This document shows, one piece after another, positions 54,261 through 63,252 of a stretch of DNA of 64,000 nt. The DNA comes from Azospirillum baldaniorum (GTDB lineage Bacteria > Pseudomonadota > Alphaproteobacteria > Azospirillales > Azospirillaceae). The stretch spans positions 341,501 to 405,500 of the forward strand of contig NZ_CP022260.1 in assembly GCF_003119195.2 (NCBI RefSeq). Reading direction: 5' to 3'. A program made the translations under genes and the position numbers. Under the pieces are notes generated by a model. It was not told where the DNA came from. It was given only the letters and a program-made list of their open reading frames with translations, and ran no database searches. How positions within the stretch are numbered: the stretch's first letter is position 1; every line of letters begins with the position of its first letter.

Positions 54261-54641
54261 TCAGGGAGCGATTGCCCACCGCCCGTTGGCCATTTTGCAA
54301 AAGGTCAGTCTGTAGGGCTGGACGGTCCGCCGAATGAAATTGGCCTGAACGTCCCCGCAGGGGGCACCGTCGCGCTCGTGGATCTTCTCCACGACCACAT
54401 CGCCGCGCACCCCGGTCTTCGGGTTGTTCCATTCGGTGCGCCGACCCGCTTCCATCGGGGTCAGGGCGTCGCTGAGCGCCTTGCGGAACAGGTCCCAATC
54501 CTCGTCCGTCAAATCCACCCCGCCGCGTCCGCCGAGGAAAAGGCCGAACTGCGCCTGCGCCGGGGCGGCGACATCCAGCGTCGCGACCAGCGCGGCGGCG
54601 TAAAGCCCGAAGGCAAAGGACGGGATGGGTAACAAGCGCAT
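54261..54641 (-). CDS. Exported 17-kDa surface-antigen-like protein
   Basis: 126 residues with a signal peptide ending in AAPAQA. The second half, EWNNPKTGVRGDVVVEKIHE then CGDVQANF and YRLTFCKMANGRWAI, follows the W-NP-TG-G...C...C..G.W pattern of RT0821/Lpp0805-like surface antigens. Two cysteines could form a disulfide. It converges on the M50/HlyD gene and has no link to it other than position. Function unknown. Confidence 0.7.
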   Translation of the reverse strand: MRLLPIPSFAFGLYAAALVATLDVAAPAQAQFGLFLGGRGGVDLTDEDWDLFRKALSDALTPMEAGRRTEWNNPKTGVRGDVVVEKIHERDGAPCGDVQANFIRRTVQPYRLTFCKMANGRWAIAP

Positions 54642-54998
54642 GCGGCGACTCCTTATGACCGTTTTCGAATCCGGGCATTTTAGGAACGATTTATGATGAC
54701 CGCATGTGAAGGCAGGTCACGAACCGGGCTGTTACGGTAACATACGCTCCACCCATCGGCGGGCGGCGGCCTCCGGCCGTTTTCATGCTCCGTTCCATGC
54801 TCCGGCCATGCTCCGCGATCTTCCAAAGTCAGGATCACGGTGCGCGTTCCGCCGCGGGACCGTCCGATAGGCAACGGTAACGTACTGGCTTCCTCATCGA
54901 GGGATAGACGAGCGTTTCCCATTGTCGGTCCACGTCATCGGCGCGGACTTTTCCGCCCGATGGGCACCGCTCCGTCGCTCTCCGGCAGGATGGCCCCT
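54642..54998. other. Intergenic region before the MscS gene
   Basis: About 357 bases with no supported gene. Two near-identical motifs ACGGTAACATAC (54734-54745) and ACGGTAACGTAC (54874-54885) lie 140 bases apart; the first includes the palindrome GTTACGGTAAC. They may be regulator sites for either neighbour. Confidence 0.4.
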
Positions 54999-57047
54999 AT
55001 GAACGAAGATTCGGGGACGCACCGCAGGTTGGCCCGGTGGCCGGCCCTTGCCTTGCTTGCCGCCCTGCTGTTTGCGGCTTGGCCGTCCGGATGGGCCGTG
55101 GCGCAGACGCCCGATGCCCATGCGCCCGCGGCCGGGGCACCGGCGACGGCGCTGGAGGTGTATGCCGCGCGCCTGGAGGCGGTCGCCGCCACCTATCCAC
55201 AGCTTCCCACCATCCTGTCGGACGCCTTCGCCCGCCCCAACGGGCGGGAGGCGGCGGTGCACCCGCTGCGCCTGCTGCGCGGGCTGCTGATCCTCTTCGC
55301 GGCGGGGACGGCGGCGTTGCTGCTGACGCGCCGGGTCCTGGCGGGGCCGGTCCGCAAGCTGGAGTTGGACGATGGGGCGCCGCTGTTGACCGGCGCGCTG
55401 CGCTTCGTGCTGGGGCTGGTGCCGGTGGGTGCCTTCGCGCTCGGCGTGCTGGTCGTCTATGCAATCGTGCGCCCGCCGCATCCCGCGGCCCCGGCCGTCC
55501 TTCTGGCGGTGCTCCAGGCGGCGCTGACCGTTCTGGTGACCGACCGTCTGATCCGCTTCCTCTGCGCGCCGAGGCGCCCCAGGCTGCGCCTGATCCCGCT
55601 GGAGGACGCCGACGCGCGCGCTCTGCACCGCACGGGCGTGGTCACCGTGACGTTGGCCGCAACGGTGCTCGGGCTGATCGATCTTCTGCTGGCACTGGGG
55701 GTCGGCGGAAACGCCATCGTCGCGATCGGCCTGCCGCTGAGCACCGTGCCCTTCCTGTATCTGCTTTACCGCGTGTGGCGCGGGCGTGCTCCGGTGGCGC
55801 GGGCCATCGCCCGCCCTTTGGGCGTCGAGGTGAAGGACCACCCCACGCTGGGACTGTGGGCGGTGGCGGCGTCGGTCTATCTCGTCGCCTTGTGGCTGGT
55901 CGTCGCGGCAGCGGCGGTGCGGCTGGAGCCGGCGACGGGGCCGCGGATGCTCGCCAGCCTGTTGGTGGCGTTGGCCGTGCCGGCCGTCGCGCTGATGGCC
56001 CAGCGCCCGCTCGCGCGCTTCTACCGGGGGGAGGAGACGGAGGCGGGGAAGGCCGCGGTGGCGCGGGTGATGCGGGCGCTGTGGTCGGCCCTGTTCGTCG
56101 TCGGCGTCTTCGCCACCGCGGCCATCTGGGGGTTCCGGGTGGAGAAGGCCAGCGGGGCGACCGGCATCGCCCTGCGGCTGCTGTTCAACGTGACGGTCGT
56201 GCTTTTGCTGGGCTACGTCGCCTGGACGATGGTGGTGCGGGCGATCGACCGGACGCTGGAGGAGGCCCGGAACGACGGGGTGTCGTCGCGCGGCCAGCGC
56301 TTGGCGACCCTGCTGCCGCTGCTGCGGAAGTTCCTTCAGGTCGTCCTGGTCGTCATCGTGGTCATGATCGCTCTGTCCTCGCTGGGCATCGAGATCGGGC
56401 CGCTGCTCGCCGGGGCGGGGGTGGTCGGCATCGCCATCGGGTTGGGCGCGCAATCGACCATTGCCGATATCCTGGCCGGCGTCTTCTTCCTGCTGGAGGA
56501 CGCGTTCCACATGGGCGACTATGTGGAGGTCGGCAACCTGCGCGGCACGGTGGAAGGCATATCCCTGCGCTCCTTGAAGCTGCGCCACCACCGCGGCGCG
56601 GTGCACACGCTGCCCTTCGGCCAGATCAAGGCGCTGACCAACTACAGCCGCGACTGGGCGCTGATGCGCCTGGAGTTCCGTGTCCCGCCGGAGACCGACA
56701 TGGGGCTGGTCAAGAAGCTGGTGAAGGACGTCGGCAAGGAGCTTTCCGCCGACCCGGAGATGGGGCCAAGCTTCATCGAACCGTTGAAGTCCCAGGGCGT
56801 GCGGCGGGTGGAGGACGACGCGGCGATCATCGGCGTCAAGTTCATCACCAAGCCCAACGAGCAGTTCGTCATCCGGCGCGAGGCGTACCATCGCCTGATC
56901 CGCGCCTTCCAGGACCATGGCATCCATCTGGTCGGGCGCGGCGTGGTGGTGCGGGTGGACGATCCGGACGCCGCCAACCGAATCATCGGCTTCGCCGCCG
57001 CCCAGGCCATGAACGGCACCGGCAAGGAGAGCGGAGCCGCGGAGTGA
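54999..57047 (+). CDS. Mechanosensitive ion channel, MscS family (large type)
   Basis: 682 residues from ATG 54999, with AGGA 8 bases upstream. A signal-like segment (ALALLAALLFAAWPSG) is followed by several additional membrane helices and the conserved MscS core: LLAGAGVVGIAIGLGAQS, pore helix TIADILAGVFFLLEDAFHMGD, and the beta domain YVEVGNLRGTVEGISLR. It relieves osmotic down-shock in the inner membrane. The extra helices place it with the larger YbdG/YbiO-like members. In-frame ATGs upstream (54960, 54990) lack good ribosome sites. Confidence 0.9.
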   Translation: MNEDSGTHRRLARWPALALLAALLFAAWPSGWAVAQTPDAHAPAAGAPATALEVYAARLEAVAATYPQLPTILSDAFARPNGREAAVHPLRLLRGLLILFAAGTAALLLTRRVLAGPVRKLELDDGAPLLTGALRFVLGLVPVGAFALGVLVVYAIVRPPHPAAPAVLLAVLQAALTVLVTDRLIRFLCAPRRPRLRLIPLEDADARALHRTGVVTVTLAATVLGLIDLLLALGVGGNAIVAIGLPLSTVPFLYLLYRVWRGRAPVARAIARPLGVEVKDHPTLGLWAVAASVYLVALWLVVAAAAVRLEPATGPRMLASLLVALAVPAVALMAQRPLARFYRGEETEAGKAAVARVMRALWSALFVVGVFATAAIWGFRVEKASGATGIALRLLFNVTVVLLLGYVAWTMVVRAIDRTLEEARNDGVSSRGQRLATLLPLLRKFLQVVLVVIVVMIALSSLGIEIGPLLAGAGVVGIAIGLGAQSTIADILAGVFFLLEDAFHMGDYVEVGNLRGTVEGISLRSLKLRHHRGAVHTLPFGQIKALTNYSRDWALMRLEFRVPPETDMGLVKKLVKDVGKELSADPEMGPSFIEPLKSQGVRRVEDDAAIIGVKFITKPNEQFVIRREAYHRLIRAFQDHGIHLVGRGVVVRVDDPDAANRIIGFAAAQAMNGTGKESGAAE

Positions 57048-57053
57048 CTCCCG

Positions 57054-57494
57054 TCACGCCGCCGCCTTAACCGACAGCCATACCGCGATGACGAAGGCGG
57101 GCAGGCGGCCGAGCGCCGCGTCGTCCCGGCCGGTCTCCTCCTGCCACGCCCGGTGACGGTCCAGCGCGGTCCGCAGGGTGGCCGCCCGCTCCGCCGCGGG
57201 GACGGCGGACAGGGCGGTGTCCAGGCTGGTCAGATAGGGCGGGAACTCGGCGTTGGGGCCGGCGAGGCCGCGCTCCGTCCCCTCGGGATCGAACCACGCC
57301 TCGGCGGCGGCGGTGTCGGCGCTGGGCGGGACAACCATGCCGCCGACATAGCCGGTGGGCTGGACCACCTTCCATCCCTTGCGGCTCGGCCCGGTGGTCC
57401 AGCCGAGCGCGCGGGCGACCTCCATCGTCGCGGCGCGGGTCGGCGCCTGCCGGGTGATGCGGTCCAGAAGGTCGGTCAGGTCAGCGGCGGGCAT
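57054..57494 (-). CDS. Conserved hypothetical protein, helical
   Basis: 146 residues from ATG 57494. It is rich in Ala, Asp and Arg, with segments LLDRITRQAPTRAATMEVAR and GWKVVQPTGYVGGMVVPPS. No signal peptide, membrane helix or catalytic motif is apparent. I do not recognise the family. It is convergent with the MscS gene (6 bases apart) and divergent from the DUF3750 gene. The frame continues upstream to 57779 but would overlap that gene and is not used. Confidence 0.6.
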   Translation of the reverse strand: MPAADLTDLLDRITRQAPTRAATMEVARALGWTTGPSRKGWKVVQPTGYVGGMVVPPSADTAAAEAWFDPEGTERGLAGPNAEFPPYLTSLDTALSAVPAAERAATLRTALDRHRAWQEETGRDDAALGRLPAFVIAVWLSVKAAA

Positions 57495-57618
57495 CGGTGC
57501 GCTCCTTGGATAACCATCCGGCGATGAACCGATTGGATGGTCCTCAACGTACAACATCGGTGGCGGGCAGGGCGATGACAGCCTATCTGGGAAACGGCCC
57601 ATCAGGCGAGAGGGAGCG

Positions 57619-58419
57619 GTGCGGAAAAGAATGACGGCCACCATCCTGGTGATTTTGATGACGCTGGTCCTGCTGCTGGCCGGTCCGGCCTTCGTGATCG
57701 CGTCGGGAACGGCGACGCTGGGGGTGGACTGGAGCCGGGCGGACCGCGCGTCCGTCGGCCTCGCCCCCGATCCCGCCACGACGCAAGAGGCGGTGGTGCA
57801 GGTCTACGCCGCCCGCGCCCTGTCCTGGCGCGGCGCCTTCGGCACGCACCCGTGGTTCGCGGTGAAGCCGGCGGGGGCGTCGGCCTACACCGTCTATGAG
57901 GTGATCGGCTGGCGGGTCTACCGCGGTCTGCCGGCGGTGGCGGTCAGCAACCGCGATCCGGACGGGCGCTGGTTCGGCTCCGCCCCCGCCGTGCTGGCCG
58001 AGTTGCGCGGCCCCGCCGCCGAGGCCGCCATCCCCAAGATCGCCGAGGCGGCCCAGAGCTACCCCTACGCCGGGGAATACCGCATCTGGCCCGGCCCCAA
58101 CAGCAACACCTTCGCCGCTTGGGTGGGGCGGGCGGTGCCGGAGCTGCGGCTCGACCTTCCCTCCACGGCGCTCGGCAAGGACTATCTGGGCACCGGCCTG
58201 ATCGCGCGGGCGCCCAGCGGCACCGGCTGGCAGGTCAGCCTGTTCGGCCTCGCCGGCCTCCTCCTGGCCAGGGAGGAGGGGTTCGAGGTGAACCTGCTGG
58301 GCATGACCTTCGGGGTCGATCCCTTCGATCTCGCGGTCAAGATCCCGGGCGTCGGGCGGGTGGCGCTGAGCGCTCCCGCGCCGACGGCTCCGGCCGCCGA
58401 CAGTCCGCCGCCCGGTTGA
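57619..58419 (+). CDS. DUF3750 family membrane-anchored protein
   Basis: 266 residues from GTG 57619 (or ATG 57631). An N-terminal membrane segment (ILVILMTLVLLLAGPAFVIA) leads to a periplasmic domain with VQVYAARALSWRGAFGTHPW, YTVYEVIGWRVYRGLPAV and YRIWPGPNSNTFAAWVGR, the family landmarks. The WPGPNSNTF block looks like a catalytic or binding site, but no activity is known. It converges on the LOG-family gene with 3 bases between. Confidence 0.8.
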   Translation: MRKRMTATILVILMTLVLLLAGPAFVIASGTATLGVDWSRADRASVGLAPDPATTQEAVVQVYAARALSWRGAFGTHPWFAVKPAGASAYTVYEVIGWRVYRGLPAVAVSNRDPDGRWFGSAPAVLAELRGPAAEAAIPKIAEAAQSYPYAGEYRIWPGPNSNTFAAWVGRAVPELRLDLPSTALGKDYLGTGLIARAPSGTGWQVSLFGLAGLLLAREEGFEVNLLGMTFGVDPFDLAVKIPGVGRVALSAPAPTAPAADSPPPG

Positions 58420-58422
58420 GCC

Positions 58423-59283
58423 TCAGCTGTCCTCGGACGCCGACATGCCGGTGCCGGCGGGGCCGAGCGGCGGGTTGCCGCGCTTGAGGCCGAGCCGGGT
58501 CATGCAGTCCCACGCCTCCTCCGCCGTGTCGGCGATGTCGAACAGTTCCAGATCGCCGGCGCTGATCATGCCGTGGTCGGCCAGCGCCCGGAAGTTCACC
58601 ACCTCGTTCCAGTAGTCGCGTCCAACGAAGACGATGGGCAGGCGGGACGCCTTGTTGGTGTTGCGCAGGTTCAGGATCTCGAACGCCTCGTCGAAGGTGC
58701 CGAAGCCGCCGGGGAAGATCGCCAGCCCGTTGGCGCGCATCGCCAGATGCATTTTCCGGATGGCGAAATAATGGAAGCGGAAGGTCAGCTCCGGCGTGCT
58801 GTAGGGGTTGGGGTGCGGCTCCTGCGGCAGGCTGATGTTGAAGCCGATGCTCGGCGCCCCGGCCTCCTGCGCGCCGCGGTTGGCGGCTTCCATCAGGCCG
58901 GGGCCGCCGCCGGTGGCGATCACGTTGTCCCGCTGCCCGTCCTCGGTGGGCGCCAGGGCGCCGCCGCGCTCCGACACGATGCGCCCGAAGGCCCGCGCCT
59001 CCTCGTACCAGGCCGCCTGCTTGGCCCGCCGCTCGGCCAGTTGCCGCTCCTCCGGCGTCCGGGCGTCGCGGAGAAGCTGCTCCGCCCGCTCGGGAGAGGG
59101 CACCCGCGCGCTGCCGTAGACCACAATGGTGGAGCGGATGCCCCAGGCCTTCAGCTCCGATTCCGGCTTGGCGTATTCGAGCATGAAACGCACCCCGCGC
59201 ATCGGCTCGCTCAACAGGAAATCGCGGTCCTCGAAGGCGATGCGGTAGGCGGCGGATTCGTGGTTCGGCCTGCTGTCCTTCAT
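58423..59283 (-). CDS. LOG family protein (putative cytokinin riboside phosphoribohydrolase-like)
   Basis: 286 residues. The Rossmann-like fold carries STIVVYGSARV, the ATGGGPGLMEAANRGA loop and PGGFGTFDEAFE, the PGGxGTxxE nucleotide signature of LOG/lysine-decarboxylase-like proteins. LOG enzymes split nucleoside 5'-monophosphates into base and ribose phosphate. The long type seen here (with an N-terminal extension of about 50 residues) is common in proteobacteria and its true substrate is not settled. A single gene. Confidence 0.85.
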   Translation of the reverse strand: MKDSRPNHESAAYRIAFEDRDFLLSEPMRGVRFMLEYAKPESELKAWGIRSTIVVYGSARVPSPERAEQLLRDARTPEERQLAERRAKQAAWYEEARAFGRIVSERGGALAPTEDGQRDNVIATGGGPGLMEAANRGAQEAGAPSIGFNISLPQEPHPNPYSTPELTFRFHYFAIRKMHLAMRANGLAIFPGGFGTFDEAFEILNLRNTNKASRLPIVFVGRDYWNEVVNFRALADHGMISAGDLELFDIADTAEEAWDCMTRLGLKRGNPPLGPAGTGMSASEDS

Positions 59284-59512
59284 GCTGTGCTCCGGGTGGG
59301 GACGGGGAACGGCTTCTGGTCATGTGGGGGCCCGGGCGGTCCATTGCCCGGACTCAAAGGGTTTGCATTCGAAGCAATTGTGCCGCAGACCGGAGGGAGG
59401 CGGAAGGGAAAGCGGTTGCGCGTCTTTCCATAAGCCTTGGCCCTGCCCACATCATGGTTCAGGCGCGTCTGCGCCCGACCTTCAGCGTCTTATCCGCGTC
59501 TGTTCTTAAGGG

Positions 59513-61927
59513 GTGACGTTGAGCAGCATCGAGCCGCCATGGCCATCGGATGAGCGCGCCCGGCTCGACCGGCTGAAGAGTTATGGCGTGCTGGACACGC
59601 CGCCGGAGGCGTCCTTCGACCGGTTGGCCCGGCTGGGCGCCCGCCATTTCCGCATGCCCATCGTGATGGTCAATCTGGTGGACGAGACACGGCAATGGTC
59701 CAAGGCCGGCTATGGGCTGGATACGATGGTCGTTGAGCGCCGGCTGTCCTTCTGCGCCCACACCATCCTCGACGACGCGGTGCTGGTCGTGCGCGACACG
59801 CGGGAGGACGAGCGCTTCGCCGACCATGAGCTGGTGGCCGGGCCGCCGCACCTGCGCTTCTACGCCGGGGCGCCGCTGATCACGCCGGACGGGCTGCGCA
59901 TCGGAACCTTCTCCCTGCTCGATCACAAGCCCCATCCGGAGTTCAGCGCCGAGGACGAGCGGGACTTGGAGGAGTTCGCCCGTCTCGCCATGCACGAGAT
60001 GGAATCCCAGGCCGCCCACCGCGCCGCCCAGGCGGCCGAGGCGCTGCTGCGGGACAAGAACGCCCTGCTGGAAAGCCTTCTGGAGAGCGTCACCGACCCG
60101 ATCTTCGCCAAGGACCGCGAGCGACGCTTCACCCTGGTCAACTCCGCGACCGCGCGCCTGTTGGGACGGACCCGGGAGGAGTTGGCGGGCCTGACCGACG
60201 AGGACCTGTTCCCGCCGGAGGACGCCGCACGGCTCGACGACCTGTGCGGGCGGGTGATCGCCACCGGGCGGGAAGAGACGGTCGAGGAGGAATTGCCCTT
60301 CCCGACGGAGGAGGGCAAACGCGTCCTGATGATCAGCGTGATGCCCCTGCGCGACGCCTGGGGGGCGGCCATTGGCGTCGTCGGGGTGGCCCGCGACATA
60401 ACCGCCCGCAAGCGGGCGGAGGAGGCGCTGCGGTCGAGCGAGGCACGGTTCCGCACGCTGGTGGACAACACGCCGCTGCTCATGTGGATCAACCGCTCGG
60501 ACGGCACCCCCGAATACTACAACGAGGAATTGCGCGCCTACACCGGCCAGGACCCGGACACCATGTCCGCCTGGCAGGGGTTCCATCCGGACGACCGCTC
60601 CGCCTATCTGGAACTGAGGACGCGCTCGATCGCCGCGGGCACGCCCTACCAGAGCAACATCCGGATGCGGCGCGCCGACGGGGCATGGCGTTGGCACCAG
60701 TGCCGCGTGGTGCCGGTGCGGGAAAGGGGCGCCATTGTTTCCTGGATCGGCACCGCGGTGGACATCCACGACATCCGGCGCGCCCAACAGGCGGCGGAGG
60801 AGGCCGACCGCTCGAAGGGCCGCTTCCTGGCGGCGGCCAGCCACGACCTGCGCCAGCCCATGCAATCGATCCTGCTGTTCGCCGGGGCGCTGGGCCCCCA
60901 TGTCGCTGGCGACGCCGGGCAGCGGGCGCTGGACCGGCTCCAGCAGGGGCTGGACACGCTGAAGGATCTTCTGGACAGCCTGCTCGACGTGTCCCGTCTC
61001 GACGCCGGGGTGGTGGCGCCGCAGATCGAAGAGTTTCCGGTCGCCGACCTGCTCGGCCCGCTGTCCGCCGCCTATGCCCCGCTGGCCGAGGCCAAGGGGT
61101 TGGACTGGCGGGTCGTGCCCTGCACCGGCACGGTGCGCAGCGACCGGGTTCTTCTGGGGCGGATGCTGCGCAATCTGGTCGACAACGCCATCCGCTACAC
61201 CGACCGGGGCCGTGTGATGGTCGATTGCCGGCCCCAGGGAACGCGCCTGTGCGTCGAGGTGCACGACACCGGCCTGGGCATCCCGCCCGACCAGCGGGAG
61301 CGCATCTTCGAGGAGTTCCACCAGATCGGCAATCCGGAGCGCGACCGCGACCAGGGTCTCGGCCTCGGCCTCGCCATCGTGCGCCGGCTGTCGCGTCTGC
61401 TCGACCATCCGGTGGATCTGGTGTCCCGTCCGGAGCGTGGCTCGATCTTCTCGGTCAGCGTGCCGCTGGTCCGCCAAGACGCGCCGCGTCTTCCGCCAGC
61501 CGCCACCCGGATGGCGCGGACCGACGCCATGACGGCGACCGGGGACGGGCGGCTGGCCGTGGTTGTGGAGGACGACGCCATCGTTCTGATGGGGCTAGCG
61601 GTGATGCTCGGCGAATGGGGATTCGAGGTGCTGACCGCCGGGAGCACCGGCGAAGCGCTGGAGCGCTTGCGCGGCGGCGGGCGGCGGCCCGACATCGTGC
61701 TGGCCGACTACCGGCTGCGCCAGGGCCGGGTCGGCACCGAGGCCATTCTGCGCATCCGCGACCTGTTCGGCGCCGACGTTCCGGGCCTCATCGTCACCGG
61801 GGAGATCGGGCCGGAACCGCAGCGCGACGCCGCGCGGCACGGTCTCGGCTTGATGCACAAGCCGGTGACGCCGCGCCTTCTCGAAGCCGCGCTGGTCCGC
61901 CATCTTGGAGCCATCGGGCCGGCTTGA
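59513..61927 (+). CDS. Hybrid sensor histidine kinase (GAF-PAS-PAS-HK-REC)
   Basis: 804 residues from GTG 59513 (TTG 59519 is an alternative). A GAF domain (about 20-170), a PAS domain (about 185-300), a second PAS (about 310-430), a HisKA box with His444 in ASHDLRQPMQS, a HATPase domain (GLGLGLAIVRRLS near 620) and a C-terminal receiver with Asp732 in VLADYRL. No membrane helices appear, so it is a soluble sensor that responds to a small ligand or redox state. No output regulator is adjacent. Its C-terminal receiver suggests a phosphorelay or self-control. Confidence 0.9.
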   Translation: MTLSSIEPPWPSDERARLDRLKSYGVLDTPPEASFDRLARLGARHFRMPIVMVNLVDETRQWSKAGYGLDTMVVERRLSFCAHTILDDAVLVVRDTREDERFADHELVAGPPHLRFYAGAPLITPDGLRIGTFSLLDHKPHPEFSAEDERDLEEFARLAMHEMESQAAHRAAQAAEALLRDKNALLESLLESVTDPIFAKDRERRFTLVNSATARLLGRTREELAGLTDEDLFPPEDAARLDDLCGRVIATGREETVEEELPFPTEEGKRVLMISVMPLRDAWGAAIGVVGVARDITARKRAEEALRSSEARFRTLVDNTPLLMWINRSDGTPEYYNEELRAYTGQDPDTMSAWQGFHPDDRSAYLELRTRSIAAGTPYQSNIRMRRADGAWRWHQCRVVPVRERGAIVSWIGTAVDIHDIRRAQQAAEEADRSKGRFLAAASHDLRQPMQSILLFAGALGPHVAGDAGQRALDRLQQGLDTLKDLLDSLLDVSRLDAGVVAPQIEEFPVADLLGPLSAAYAPLAEAKGLDWRVVPCTGTVRSDRVLLGRMLRNLVDNAIRYTDRGRVMVDCRPQGTRLCVEVHDTGLGIPPDQRERIFEEFHQIGNPERDRDQGLGLGLAIVRRLSRLLDHPVDLVSRPERGSIFSVSVPLVRQDAPRLPPAATRMARTDAMTATGDGRLAVVVEDDAIVLMGLAVMLGEWGFEVLTAGSTGEALERLRGGGRRPDIVLADYRLRQGRVGTEAILRIRDLFGADVPGLIVTGEIGPEPQRDAARHGLGLMHKPVTPRLLEAALVRHLGAIGPA

Positions 61928-61992
61928 GCGTTGCTATCACCAGCGGCGCCGATGGCGCCGCGCCGTGCGAAGGTTATGGAGGAGACAACAGA

Positions 61993-62487
61993 GTGCCATC
62001 CCTGTCGAAAGGCCTTGCCATGGTCGCCGTCGCGGCGGCGCTCGCCGGGTGCCAGTTTCCCGGCTTTCCGTCGCCGCAGCAGACGGCCACCCTGCCGCCC
62101 CCGACCGTGCCGAAGCCGCCGCCCGAGGAGCGCGGGATCTGGATCGTCGGCAGCCCGTCCATGCGGGGGGCGGTCGGCACCGCGGCCAGCCGCTTCAACA
62201 GCACGCCCGACACCCAGCCGCGCCTCGTCGCCGAGGGCGCCAACAGCGGATTCCGCAGCTTCTGCGCCGGGGTGGGACTGGAGCATCCCGACATGGTGGT
62301 CTCCGACCGCCGCATCGGGGCCGAGGAGCAGAAGCGCTGCCGGGCCAAGGGCATCACCATGACGGAGTACGAGCTTGGCCCCAAGCAGTTCGTCTACGTC
62401 AAGGACGCCCACATGATGACCATCCCCGGCGTGCGCGACTTCACGGACAGCTGGGGTGTGAAGGGCAAGCCGGTGCGCGGGGCCTGA
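61993..62487 (+). CDS. Lipoprotein with a truncated PstS-like substrate-binding domain
   Basis: 164 residues from GTG 61993, with GGAGGAGA 7 bases upstream. The lipobox is ALAGC. The domain IWIVGSPSMRGAVGTAASRFN, then VAEGANSGFRSFCAG and MVVSDRRIGAEEQKRC, matches the first lobe of phosphate-binding PstS proteins, but the second lobe is missing. It cannot form a normal two-lobe clamp and may instead be a sensor or accessory protein for the histidine kinase 65 bases upstream. Its stop touches the convergent globin stop. Confidence 0.75.
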   Translation: MPSLSKGLAMVAVAAALAGCQFPGFPSPQQTATLPPPTVPKPPPEERGIWIVGSPSMRGAVGTAASRFNSTPDTQPRLVAEGANSGFRSFCAGVGLEHPDMVVSDRRIGAEEQKRCRAKGITMTEYELGPKQFVYVKDAHMMTIPGVRDFTDSWGVKGKPVRGA

Positions 62488-62931
62488 TCAGCGGGCAACG
62501 CTGGCGTCGGCGGCGGCCTGCTTGCGGAAGAAATCCACCCCCATCTGGATGCTGCGCCCGATGTTGGCGGCGCGGTCCTCGAAGAAGGCGGCGGCCTCGG
62601 GTGTGCAGACCTCGGCCGTCGTCTCGCGGAACAGCTCCAGCCAGCGCTCGAAATGCGCCGCCCCGATGTCGAAGCGGACATGGGCGGGCAGGGGGCGCCC
62701 ATCGTAGCGGTGGGTCAGCAGGGCGACCGAGGACCAGAAGTCGATCATCTTCAGAAGATGCGGCTCCCAGTCGGTGATCGCCGCGCCGAACACCGGGCCG
62801 AGCAGGGCGTCGTCGCGGATCTTGCCGTAGAAGGTGCGGACGAGGGCTTCGATCATCGCCTCGTCGATGCCGGTCTTGGCGACCCGCTCGGCGATGGTGG
62901 CGGCTTGCGGCGACAGAAACTCCTTGTTCAT
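62488..62931 (-). CDS. Group III truncated hemoglobin
   Basis: 147 residues. The pattern VRTFYGKIRDDALLGPVF, WEPHLLKMIDFWSSVALLT and DIGAAHFERWLELF is that of group III (trHbP) globins, with the His of AAHF as the proximal haem ligand. These cytoplasmic haem proteins bind oxygen or NO and are linked to nitrosative or microaerobic stress. A single gene converging on the lipoprotein gene. Confidence 0.88.
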   Translation of the reverse strand: MNKEFLSPQAATIAERVAKTGIDEAMIEALVRTFYGKIRDDALLGPVFGAAITDWEPHLLKMIDFWSSVALLTHRYDGRPLPAHVRFDIGAAHFERWLELFRETTAEVCTPEAAAFFEDRAANIGRSIQMGVDFFRKQAAADASVAR

Positions 62932-63252
62932 CAGTATCTTATCTCTCGCTGTCTCGCGTCACGGTCCTGGGCTCTCCTGCGGACAGAGCCGCTTTCCCCA
63001 CGCTTTCCCCAAAATAATCGGCCTTCTGGGGTCCCCGAATACTCAGAAGAGTGGCCTCGTCGGTCTTGCCGGGCACGCACCATATCGCTATTGTCTTGGG
63101 GAATTCCAGAGGTGCGGACGCACGCCTGGGATGCGGCACCCCAAGCTTTGGGGTGCCGGGCCGTGGAACGCCACCGGGGCCGCGTCGAGCGGACCGGGGG
63201 TCAGTACCGCCGGATCATGGACATCGTGAGGTTAGCGTCGGTCGCCCTGGGG
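62932..63252. other. Intergenic region, globin to HTH gene
   Basis: About 320 bases without a supported gene. It contains the perfect hairpin at 63135-63157. Open frames crossing it have no coding likeness. Confidence 0.5.
63135..63157. terminator. Perfect 10-bp hairpin downstream of the HTH gene
   Basis: Arms GGCACCCCAA and TTGGGGTGCC around a 3-base loop, about 95 bases past the stop of the minus-strand HTH gene. There is no T-run on either side, so termination is uncertain. Confidence 0.35.

Noticed and set aside
57054..57779. Longer form of the helical hypothetical protein
   Set aside because: It would overlap the 5' part of the DUF3750 gene on the other strand; ATG 57494 gives a compact product.
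63135..63157. Intrinsic terminator with certainty
   Set aside because: The stem is perfect but lacks a T-run on either strand, so it is kept only as a low-confidence hairpin.
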